Source of the DNA: Virgibacillus siamensis
GTDB taxonomy: Bacteria; Bacillota; Bacilli; Bacillales; Amphibacillaceae
Reading direction: 5' to 3'
Assembly: GCF_900162695.1 (NCBI RefSeq)
Contig: NZ_FUIH01000007.1
Span: forward strand, 2,852,001 to 2,916,000
DNA length: 64,000 nt
Each line of letters begins with the position of its first letter. Within the stretch, counting starts at the first letter, position 1. Made by a program: the position numbers and the translations under genes. The notes beneath the pieces were generated by a model that searched no databases, had not been told where the DNA came from, and was given only the letters and a program-made list of their open reading frames with translations. This document shows, in pieces, positions 52,312 to 59,144 of this stretch.

Positions 52312-53614
52312 GATTCCCTGCACCTCCATATAAAAGCTCCAGAATTTTACCTTTTACTCCATCATCAGCTATTTTTTCAATCATATCAGCCGGAAAATAC
52401 AGCTTATGGTCCGTCCGTTTTTTCCCGGATATCGCTTCAACAATATCAGAGTGCCGGGAAAGTTCCTTCAACTCACCATTCGGCATGCGTAAATGAATCG
52501 GGAGCCGCTCTTCCTCTTCACCCGGCCTGTAAAAATCGTACGGCAGGTCCGATGATGAATCGACAACCAAATAATATTCCGGATCAATGCCCGCCTTCTG
52601 AAACAAACGGTAAAGCTCCATCCATTCATTCATCTGCTGATTTGGATTGAATTCGATATACTTAAATAAGTGCCGATTCATGAACCGCTCGCACAAATCT
52701 CTTAAGATCTTATCGTCTTCCTCCTGCCATAGCTGGAAGTAATAAGAAACAATCGATTCATCCAATCTAAGATAATCACTCAGGTCGACATCTTCCTTAA
52801 AAAAGGAAATAAAATGGGCCGGCCGTAATTTAAATGTGTAATTTTGTTGAAACAAATATTTGGCCCGATGCAGGATTTTCGACAAAATCACTTCTGCACT
52901 CCTTGTCACCGGATGGAAATAAACCTGCCAGTACATTTGATAGCGGCTCATAATGTAATCTTCCACCGCATGCATTCCGCTTGATTTGATGACGACCTGA
53001 TCTTCAATCGGCCGCATCACCCGCAAAATCCGCTCCATATCAAAATGTCCGTAACTGACACCAGTGAAATACGCATCCCGCTGCAGATAATCCATTCGAT
53101 CCGCGTCAATTTGGCTGGAAATCAAGCTGACAACGAGCTTATCTTCGTATGTTTTATTAATGACATCGGCAACTTTTTTGGAGAATCCCGGTGAAACATG
53201 TTCCAAAATCCGGTTAATCCCCGTGTCGCCAACGATAATTTGTTTTGTAAAGTGCTCATGATCCAGCTTGAATACTTTTTCAAACGAATGCGAAAACGGT
53301 CCATGCCCCAGGTCATGCAGAAGTGCCGCACATAGACAGAGCAGACGTTCATCCGGATTCCAATGTGTATGTCCGTTGAAATTATACAGAATCCGGCGGA
53401 CAATCTCATAGACGCCGAGCGAGTGGTTAAACCGGCTGTGTTCAGCACCGTGAAACGTCAAGTATGTGGTACCAAGCTGTTTAATACGCCGCAGCCGCTG
53501 GAATTCCGGGGCGGCGATCAAATCCCAAATCACCTGATCCTGTACATGAACATACCGGTGCACCGGGTCTTTAAACACTTTTTCTTCGTTTAATTGTTCA
53601 TCTTTGTAAGCCAT
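52301..53614 (-). CDS. ywfO: HD-domain phosphohydrolase YwfO
   Basis: A 437-residue HD-superfamily enzyme: metal residues His64 (SRFNHSLGV), His100-Asp101 (ALLHDLGHGPFSHSFE) and a later Asp (SSQIDADRMDYLQRDA). Relatives hydrolyse nucleotides (dNTP triphosphohydrolase fold). The start MAYKDEQLNEEKVFKDPVHRY at ATG 53614 has a weak GGG site; the open frame runs 40 codons further into the lipL promoter region. It overlaps ywgA by 11 nt. Confidence 0.9.
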   Translation of the reverse strand: MAYKDEQLNEEKVFKDPVHRYVHVQDQVIWDLIAAPEFQRLRRIKQLGTTYLTFHGAEHSRFNHSLGVYEIVRRILYNFNGHTHWNPDERLLCLCAALLHDLGHGPFSHSFEKVFKLDHEHFTKQIIVGDTGINRILEHVSPGFSKKVADVINKTYEDKLVVSLISSQIDADRMDYLQRDAYFTGVSYGHFDMERILRVMRPIEDQVVIKSSGMHAVEDYIMSRYQMYWQVYFHPVTRSAEVILSKILHRAKYLFQQNYTFKLRPAHFISFFKEDVDLSDYLRLDESIVSYYFQLWQEEDDKILRDLCERFMNRHLFKYIEFNPNQQMNEWMELYRLFQKAGIDPEYYLVVDSSSDLPYDFYRPGEEEERLPIHLRMPNGELKELSRHSDIVEAISGKKRTDHKLYFPADMIEKIADDGVKGKILELLYGGAGNHAD

Positions 53615-53711
53615 TTTTACAACCCGTTTCTTTTCGACAACTTTTATTTTATTATATAATAGATGTCTAAAGTTAAAAAGAGTCAATCTTGATTTACAGA
53701 AGGAGAAAACA
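53615..53711. promoter_or_regulatory. Divergent promoter region ywfO / lipL
   Basis: A 97-nt gap between divergent starts. The sequence TATTATATAATAG is nearly symmetric and can serve as -10 in both directions; TTGACT at 53682-53687 (minus strand) is a plausible ywfO -35 with a long spacer, and TTCGACA lies upstream for lipL. Overlapping promoters imply mutual interference. Confidence 0.4.
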
Positions 53712-54560
53712 ATGAAAAACTGGCGTGGCCTCATCCGAAATTCAACTATCCGATATCTTGATCATTCCGGGAAAAAAACGTTTCATCATAAACCCTACTC
53801 CGCATTGACATCATTTGCAGTGGACGATGTGTTGGCACTGTTTGTCAACGGGATTACAACGCCGGCGGTACGGCTGTGGGTACATCCGGATACCGTTGTA
53901 CTCGGAATCCCCGATGCCCGCCTGCCATATATAGATGAAGGCGTACAACTGCTCGCCGCCCGCGGGTATCACGTCGTTGTCCGCAATTCCGGCGGGCTTG
54001 CTGTAGCACTGGATGCTGGTGTTTTGAACATTTCCCTTGTGCTGCCGGGGGTCAAACATGTATCGATATATGATTGCTATGAGGCGATGGTCGGTTTTGT
54101 AAAATATTTGCTGCGCGATTTGACAGACAGCATTGAAACATATGAGATAGTCGGGTCCTATTGTCCGGGCGACTATGACTTGAGTATAGACGGACGCAAA
54201 TTTGCCGGGATTTCACAGCGGCGCGTAAAGGATGGCGCTGCGATTCAAATTTATTTGGATGTCGAAGGAAAAGGCGTGGAGCGGGCTGAATTAATCCGGG
54301 ACTTTTATAATATTGCATTGAAAAATGACGAGACAAACTTTGAATTTCCAAAAGTTGATCCATCGAAAATGGCATCTTTATCTGAATTGCTAGGCATGCG
54401 GCTTACCGTTGGTGATATGAAAGAACGTGTCGTGAACGCATTGCAGGAAATAAGTGAAGAAGTCGTTTCCTCCGACTTTTCTGATGCAGAAGCTGCACAG
54501 TTTGAAAAACGATATGCACAGATGGTGAAACGGAATGAGGGGATTGCCGGGCTGCAGTAG
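53712..54560 (+). CDS. lipL: Octanoyl-[GcvH]:protein N-octanoyltransferase
   Basis: A 282-residue amidotransferase of the LplA/LipB fold that moves octanoyl from GcvH to E2 subunits. RNSGGLAVALDAGVLNISLVLP is the substrate loop and Cys151 in GSYCPGDYDLSIDGRKFAG is the nucleophile, matching Cys150 of B. subtilis LipL. GAAGGAG precedes the ATG. Array H lies in its 3' untranslated region. Position between ywfO and pta matches B. subtilis ywfL. Confidence 0.94.
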   Translation: MKNWRGLIRNSTIRYLDHSGKKTFHHKPYSALTSFAVDDVLALFVNGITTPAVRLWVHPDTVVLGIPDARLPYIDEGVQLLAARGYHVVVRNSGGLAVALDAGVLNISLVLPGVKHVSIYDCYEAMVGFVKYLLRDLTDSIETYEIVGSYCPGDYDLSIDGRKFAGISQRRVKDGAAIQIYLDVEGKGVERAELIRDFYNIALKNDETNFEFPKVDPSKMASLSELLGMRLTVGDMKERVVNALQEISEEVVSSDFSDAEAAQFEKRYAQMVKRNEGIAGLQ

Positions 54561-54607
54561 TAAGGACTCTTGTGTGGAGCCGGCTTTATGAAGGATGAAT
54601 GGGGAAT

Positions 54608-54770
54608 ATCAACTTTGCGGCGAACAAATCGACCCTCATGTACCAGTATCAACCTTCATCCGGTGATATCAACCTTCACAGTTGAGTTATCAACCCTGAT
54701 GCAGCAATAATCGACCCACGCGCTGTAATTATCAACCTTCATGTCAAGTTATCGACCCTGCGTGCGGTTC
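54608..54770 (+). repeat. Tandem array H: eight units of 20-21 nt, keyword ATCAACC/ATCGACC
   Basis: ATCAACTTT, ATCGACCCTCAT, ATCAACCTTCAT, ATCAACCTTCAC, ATCAACCCTGAT, ATCGACCCACG, ATCAACCTTCAT and ATCGACCCTGCG start successive 20-21 nt units. The keyword is that of array A more than 50 kb away, and in both cases it reads in the direction of the preceding gene (lipL here, atpC there). It lies between the lipL stop and the shared terminator. Confidence 0.93.
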
Positions 54771-54779
54771 TTATATGGC

Positions 54780-54817
54780 AAAAAAAGCTTGCAGCACATT
54801 GCCGCAAGCTTTTTTGT
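54780..54817. terminator. Bidirectional terminator between lipL and pta
   Basis: AAAAAAAGCTTGC and GCAAGCTTTTTT form a stem around a 10-nt loop between convergent genes. Confidence 0.9.
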
Positions 54818-54822
54818 CGCTC

Positions 54823-55794
54823 CTATCCAGCCTGAACCGCTGTAATGATGGCAAGTTTATACACATCATCTGCCGTGCAGCCGCGGGACAGATCATTGAC
54901 CGGTTTGTTCAATCCCTGCAAAATCGGGCCGACAGCACCGAATTCCCCCAGGCGCTGGGCTATTTTATAGCCGATGTTACCTGCCTCAAGACTTGGAAAA
55001 ATGAATACAGTCGCATCCCCTTGTAAGACAGAACCGGGAGCTTTTTGTTGCGCCACATCCGGTACAAATGCCGCATCGAATTGGTATTCCCCGTCAATAA
55101 GAAGATCGGGGTTTTTTGATCTGGCAATTTCCAGTGCCTCTGTTACTTTTTCCGTCTCCGGTGAGGTTGCCGATCCTTTCGTGGAAAAGCTGAGCATCGC
55201 CACACGCGGATCAATATCGAACAATGCTGCAGTGTTGGCGCTCTCCATCGCAATCTCGGCAAGGTCCTGACTATCAGGACTGATGTTGATGGCACAGTCT
55301 CCGAAAATATATTTTTCATCATTGCGGACTATTACGAAAACACCGGATGTCTTTTTGATGCCTTCTTTTGTTTTAATAATCTGCAGGGCAGGTCTGACTG
55401 TATCTGCTGTTGAATGGACAGCCCCGCTCACAAGACCGTCTGCCTGATTCATATAAACGAGCATGGTTCCAAAGTAATTTTCGTCGGTCAGAATAATGCG
55501 GGCTTCTTCATCGGAAACCTTCCCTTTGCGGCGTTCGATGAAAGTTTCAACCATTAAATCAAACTCGGCAAATTCCGCCGGGTTCATCAGTTTGCACGAA
55601 TGGATATCCACACCAATTTGTTCTGCCTGCCGATTAATCTCATTCTTGTCCCCCAGCAGGATCGGGGTCAACGTTCCGGAAGCTCCAAGCTGGCTGGCGG
55701 CGGTTAAAATCCGCTCATCGGTGCCTTCCGGAAAAACAATTGATTTATCCACGTTGGCTAATTTGCTGCTTAATTGTTCAAAAAGCGTACTCAT
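54823..55794 (-). CDS. pta: Phosphate acetyltransferase
   Basis: A 323-residue enzyme interconverting acetyl-CoA and acetyl phosphate. IVFPEGTDERILTAA, MLSFSTKGSA and the C-terminal FPSLEAGNIGYKIAQRLG with GPILQGLNKPVNDLSRG are family signatures. It is the short, single-domain form of Gram-positives. It lies between lipL (convergent) and hemQ (divergent), as in B. subtilis. Overflow metabolism is its usual role. Confidence 0.97.
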   Translation of the reverse strand: MSTLFEQLSSKLANVDKSIVFPEGTDERILTAASQLGASGTLTPILLGDKNEINRQAEQIGVDIHSCKLMNPAEFAEFDLMVETFIERRKGKVSDEEARIILTDENYFGTMLVYMNQADGLVSGAVHSTADTVRPALQIIKTKEGIKKTSGVFVIVRNDEKYIFGDCAINISPDSQDLAEIAMESANTAALFDIDPRVAMLSFSTKGSATSPETEKVTEALEIARSKNPDLLIDGEYQFDAAFVPDVAQQKAPGSVLQGDATVFIFPSLEAGNIGYKIAQRLGEFGAVGPILQGLNKPVNDLSRGCTADDVYKLAIITAVQAG

Positions 55795-55987
55795 AACACG
55801 AACCTCCCAATTAAAATAACCTAATTAAATGATAATCGATGGCGGACTTAATATAAAGAATCTGCTCCCAAAAAACTTTGGCCTTATGACAGAACGTTGA
55901 CAGAACCTGTTTTCCATGATTATTGTTCCCAGGTTATGATATAGTAAAAACATATGAAAATTTTTATGACTGAAGGAGAGATATAGC

Positions 55988-56728
55988 ATGGCAGCTGAAG
56001 CAGTTGAAACATTGGATGGCTGGTATTGTCTGCATGACCTGAGAACAATCGACTGGACTTCCTGGAAGATGGCATCAGATGAGGATCGCCAGTCAGCAGT
56101 CAGTGAATTTAAAGACCTCCTGACAAAATGGGAAGCGCTCGAAACAGAAGAAAACGGCAGCCACGTTGTTTATAAAGTTGTCGGACAAAAAGCGGATTTG
56201 ATGTTTATGTTCCTTCGACCGACAATGAACGAACTGACCGACATTGAAACAGAATTTAATAAATCCAAATTTGCGGAGTACTTAAAGCCGGCCCATTCCT
56301 ATGTGTCTGTAGTCGAACTTTCCAAGTATGGACCGCAGCGCCCGGCGGATGATCCGCGGACACTGGAACGCCTGCACCCGATTTTGCCAAAATGGGAGCA
56401 TATGTGTTTCTATCCGATGGACAAGCGCCGTCAGGGAGAAGAAAACTGGTATTCCCTTGATTTTAAAGAACGTGCAAAATTGCTTTATGAGCACAGTAAA
56501 ACAGGCCGCAAATACGCCGGCAAGGTCAAACAGATTATTACCGGATCATTTGGCTTTGATGACTGGGAATGGGGCGTAACACTGTTTGCCCACGATGTAT
56601 TGCAGTTGAAAAAAATCGTGTATGAAATGCGCTTTGATGAAGTAAGTGCCAAGTATGGTGAGTTCGGTGAATTTTTCGTCGGCAACCATCTGGCAAAAGA
56701 AGATATTGATGCATACCTGAGCATCTAA
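55988..56728 (+). CDS. hemQ: Coproheme decarboxylase HemQ
   Basis: A 246-residue heme-binding enzyme of the chlorite dismutase family that turns coproheme into heme b, last step of the coproporphyrin-dependent pathway. Tyr142 and Lys146 in FYPMDKRR and proximal His169 in LLYEHSKTGRKYAG match the catalytic and iron-ligand residues. AAGGAGAG precedes the ATG. Position next to pta corresponds to ywfI. Confidence 0.96.
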   Translation: MAAEAVETLDGWYCLHDLRTIDWTSWKMASDEDRQSAVSEFKDLLTKWEALETEENGSHVVYKVVGQKADLMFMFLRPTMNELTDIETEFNKSKFAEYLKPAHSYVSVVELSKYGPQRPADDPRTLERLHPILPKWEHMCFYPMDKRRQGEENWYSLDFKERAKLLYEHSKTGRKYAGKVKQIITGSFGFDDWEWGVTLFAHDVLQLKKIVYEMRFDEVSAKYGEFGEFFVGNHLAKEDIDAYLSI

Positions 56729-56731
56729 ATC

Positions 56732-56766
56732 ACTACCCCCTGGCTATAGCCGGGGGTTTTTTTGTG
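56732..56766 (+). terminator. hemQ terminator
   Basis: ACCCCCTGGC and GCCGGGGGT form a stem with loop TATA, followed by seven T. Confidence 0.93.
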
Positions 56767-56811
56767 CAGTTTAACTTCGTTGCAAGGTACCAGGCACCTC
56801 CATTTTTGCAG

Positions 56812-56840
56812 TCATTATCCGTTTTTATGTTGCATACACA
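56812..56840 (+). promoter_or_regulatory. Sigma-E-like promoter of cwlJ-gerQ
   Basis: TCATTAT (56812-56818), 14-nt spacer, CATACACA (56833-56840) fits the mother-cell sigma-E pattern (ATATT-type -35, CATACANT -10) with correct spacing. The B. subtilis homologues are sigma-E dependent. Confidence 0.5.
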
Positions 56841-56888
56841 TATCTAGTAGCCTGACAGCATGAGGTGCAGAATTGGGGTGTGTTGGTT

Positions 56889-57311
56889 ATGGCTGTTATC
56901 AAGACAACGGAAAAAGGTGTTAAGCTGCTTGCCCGTTTAATGCGGGCAGAGGCTGAAGGTGACGGCAAGCTGGGGATGCTTTTGGTTGGAAATACCGGTG
57001 TTAATCGTGTGCTTTCCAATTGCCTGGATTTCACCAACCTGGGCACCATTCGGGAAATGGTTTTTCAGAGTCCGGGTGGATTTGAGGCAGTTCAGAAAGG
57101 ATACTTTTACCAGGCAGCTCGCCAGCAAGACATAAAGCTTGCCCGTAAAGTAATCAGCGGGAAACAATATCGACCGGCCACTAATGCCCTCTGGTTCTTC
57201 AGACCATCAGGAAACTGTCCCTCCCAATGGTTCGGCCAGTTGAATGCCGGCAGATTTAAATCACACTGCTTCTATGCACCGCTGGAAAGTGAATGTCCGA
57301 GAGTCTATTAA
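56889..57311 (+). CDS. cwlJ: Spore cortex-lytic hydrolase CwlJ
   Basis: A 140-residue cell wall hydrolase (SleB-like catalytic domain without the N-terminal PG-binding domain). Probable catalytic Glu21 in LARLMRAEAEGDGKLGMLLVG; NALWFFRPSGNCPSQWFGQ and GRFKSHCFYAP are typical of CwlJ. It sits in the spore coat and degrades cortex during dipicolinate-triggered germination. ATG 56889 follows GGGGTG; the ORF opens at 56865. gerQ follows after 17 nt. Confidence 0.94.
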   Translation: MAVIKTTEKGVKLLARLMRAEAEGDGKLGMLLVGNTGVNRVLSNCLDFTNLGTIREMVFQSPGGFEAVQKGYFYQAARQQDIKLARKVISGKQYRPATNALWFFRPSGNCPSQWFGQLNAGRFKSHCFYAPLESECPRVY

Positions 57312-57328
57312 ACATAAGGAGGTATGTT

Positions 57329-57805
57329 ATGAGTAATCAGGATCCAAACGGAAATCAGCCGTACAATAATCCGTATCAGGCCTATTATCCATACTATTAT
57401 TATCCGCAGGCGGCACCTGCCTATTACCCTGCGTATGACACAAGGCAGATGGATCAGTCACAGATGCAGCCGCCGATGCAGAATCCCGCAGCACCTGCCC
57501 CGGAACAGGCTGAACCAATGCTGCCGACCGAGCAGTCTTACATCGAAAATATTTTGCGGTTAAATGAAGGGAAAATTGCAACCGTCTACATGTCATTTGA
57601 AAACAATGCCGAATGGAGTTCCAAAATTTTCAAAGGGCGAGTCGAAGCAGCGGGCAGGGATCACATTATTCTAAGTGATCCGGAGACAGGGAAAAGATAT
57701 TTGCTGCTGATGATTTACTTGGATTATGTAACATTTGATGAGGAAATTAATTATGCCTATCCATATGGTAATTCTGGAAATATGACCACAAATCCATCAA
57801 GATAA
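57329..57805 (+). CDS. gerQ: Spore coat protein GerQ
   Basis: A 158-residue coat protein needed for CwlJ localisation. The N-terminal half is low in complexity and rich in Tyr, Pro, Gln and Asn (NPYQAYYPYYYYPQAAPAYY), the C-terminal half is conserved (SYIENILRLNEGKIATVYMSFE, LLLMIYLDYVTFDEEINY). Gln- and Lys-rich coat proteins of this kind are cross-linked by transglutaminase. AAGGAGG precedes ATG 57329. The cwlJ-gerQ pairing is conserved. Confidence 0.94.
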   Translation: MSNQDPNGNQPYNNPYQAYYPYYYYPQAAPAYYPAYDTRQMDQSQMQPPMQNPAAPAPEQAEPMLPTEQSYIENILRLNEGKIATVYMSFENNAEWSSKIFKGRVEAAGRDHIILSDPETGKRYLLLMIYLDYVTFDEEINYAYPYGNSGNMTTNPSR

Positions 57806-57816
57806 GGGACGATTTT

Positions 57817-57848
57817 AGAAAAACTTGGCTTCCATCCAAGTTTTTCTA
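57817..57848 (+). terminator. gerQ terminator
   Basis: AGAAAAACTTGG and CCAAGTTTTTCT form a 12-bp stem with a 7-8 nt loop. Confidence 0.85.
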
Positions 57849-57874
57849 ATGTCCCAACAAAAGGGGAAATTCCA

Positions 57875-58126
57875 ATGCGACATCCATATGAAAAATTTAT
57901 TCGCCTGGAACTGCTGACATTGGCGGCAGCCGTTATTATCGGGCTTATTGCCATTATTCAGGGATACCTTTTAATTGTTTTCTTTTGTCTGTTTCTTGTA
58001 GCAATCAGTATGATTTTTGAAGGCCTGATTGCCATGAATACCTTCCACACAACGGAAGGACTAAAGCAGTTTACAAAAGCCGCCATTCTGTTGCTGCTGA
58101 CGTTTATTCTGTTTTTCAAGCTGTAA
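57875..58126 (+). CDS. Small membrane protein of unknown function
   Basis: An 83-residue protein with AAAAGGGG upstream of the ATG. It has about three hydrophobic segments (14-30, 31-50, 66-82) and few charged residues between them, so it is probably an integral membrane protein. I do not recognise its family. It lies just after gerQ and its stop is 2 nt from the stop of the convergent ywdK, so the two 3' ends must share terminators or overlap. Confidence 0.75.
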   Translation: MRHPYEKFIRLELLTLAAAVIIGLIAIIQGYLLIVFFCLFLVAISMIFEGLIAMNTFHTTEGLKQFTKAAILLLLTFILFFKL

Positions 58127-58128
58127 CG

Positions 58129-58497
58129 CTATACATATTTGATAACCGTATAGCCGAGCAGGATCCAGCCAATCAGAAATGCCACACCACCAAGCGGCGT
58201 TATCATCGCGAACGTCGTTACACCGGAAACAGAATAAATGTACAAACTTCCGGAAAACAGAATAATTCCGATGAAGAACATCCATCCGGCCCAAACCATC
58301 CCGCCATTTTGCAGTTTGGCAAACAATAATCCGGTAACAAGCAATGCCATCGTATGGAACATCTGGTAAGTTACCGCCTTGTCCCAGATACCCAGCATCT
58401 TTTCTGTCAGTTTACCTTCAAGACCATGTGCCCCAAAAGCACCTAATGCAACTGCTAAAAATCCATTTATTGCACCTAACAATAAAAACAATTTCAT
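58129..58497 (-). CDS. ywdK: DUF423 family membrane protein YwdK
   Basis: A 122-residue protein with four predicted helices; GAINGFLAVALGAFGAHGLEGKL, YQMFHTMALLVTGLL and PLGGVAFLIGWILL are DUF423 hallmarks. The function is unknown. ATG 58497 has AAGGAG 9 nt upstream. It lies 27 nt after ywdI, in the order seen in B. subtilis near gerQ. Confidence 0.92.
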   Translation of the reverse strand: MKLFLLLGAINGFLAVALGAFGAHGLEGKLTEKMLGIWDKAVTYQMFHTMALLVTGLLFAKLQNGGMVWAGWMFFIGIILFSGSLYIYSVSGVTTFAMITPLGGVAFLIGWILLGYTVIKYV

Positions 58498-58524
58498 CTT
58501 TCTGCTCCTTCCCATTTCCTGCTG

Positions 58525-58800
58525 TTAAAAATCAAATAAGGATTCACCATTTGCCCCATCGTCAACTGTTACTCGTCGTGCTGGTTTCACATCAGCTGTA
58601 CTGTTTTTACCGATCATCGCCTTCATTTCCTCTTTTGAAAGATTGTGATCGACTGGTTCCGCCCTATCCCCTTCCAGCATCAGATCACAGAGCAGCTGCA
58701 CATTGGCAATATGTTTCTTCATGCCGCTTTCATCTTTACCTTGTGCCTTGTTCAGTTCGTCAATCATTTTCTGTATGATGGTTTCATTTGCAACCGCCAT
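58525..58800 (-). CDS. ywdI: YwdI family protein (DUF5327)
   Basis: A 91-residue soluble protein: NETIIQKMIDELNKAQ, then a helix with KKHIANVQLLCDLML and LSKEEMKAMIG. It fits YwdI of Bacillaceae by length, composition and neighbours. No function is known. A GGAGTG site precedes ATG 58800. It is first in a two-gene unit with ywdK. Confidence 0.75.
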   Translation of the reverse strand: MAVANETIIQKMIDELNKAQGKDESGMKKHIANVQLLCDLMLEGDRAEPVDHNLSKEEMKAMIGKNSTADVKPARRVTVDDGANGESLFDF

Positions 58801-58848
58801 GGACGCTCACTCCTTCTATTGAGAAGTATACCACTTCCTGAAGCATGA

Positions 58849-58879
58849 AAAAAAGCCTTGACCAAAATCAAGACTTTTC
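58849..58879 (-). terminator. Terminator of the small gene at 58896-59027
   Basis: AAAAGTCTTGA pairs with TCAAGGCTTTT around a 6-nt loop and is followed by TTT on the minus strand. Confidence 0.8.
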
Positions 58880-58895
58880 CGTATATCTTATTCCA

Positions 58896-59027
58896 TTATG
58901 TACCAACTTGCTGTTGTTCTTCTGTATAGCGCTGATAAACCCAGTGCAGGAACTCCACTTCATTCTCCTGCAATTCCCTGCCAAGTTTCTCTTCCGTCTC
59001 TTCGTGAACCTGCGAAAAGCTTTCCAT
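58896..59027 (-). CDS. Small acidic protein of 43 residues, unknown
   Basis: From ATG 59027, with GGGGGGAT 8-9 nt upstream, the frame encodes MESFSQVHEETEEKLGRELQ and a further 23 residues including NEVEFLHWVYQRYTEEQ. It looks helical and acidic, without membrane segment or signal. The gene has its own promoter (59080-59108) and terminator (58849-58879), so it is a complete transcription unit. A longer start at 59111 would overlap the promoter. I do not recognise the family. Confidence 0.75.
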   Translation of the reverse strand: MESFSQVHEETEEKLGRELQENEVEFLHWVYQRYTEEQQQVGT

Positions 59028-59079
59028 CACGCTATATCCCCCCAATAAAGAAAAGACCCCATTTATTCTCCCATCTTTT

Positions 59080-59108
59080 ATTGTACATGGAACAGAGTGA
59101 GTAATCAA
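59080..59108 (-). promoter_or_regulatory. Promoter of the 43-residue protein gene
   Basis: TTGATT (59103-59108), 17-nt spacer, TACAAT (59080-59085) on the minus strand, about 50 nt before ATG 59027. Confidence 0.7.
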
Positions 59109-59144
59109 CAACCAATTGTCAATTTACATAATTTACAGATAAAA

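Noticed and set aside
55870..55987. hemQ promoter
   Set aside because: TATGAT and a TTGACA are both present but not at compatible spacing; no confident pair could be named.
56785..56806. AGGTACCAGGCACCT near-palindrome upstream of cwlJ
   Set aside because: Similar short palindromes are common in Bacillaceae intergenic DNA; single occurrence here, so no specific function can be argued.
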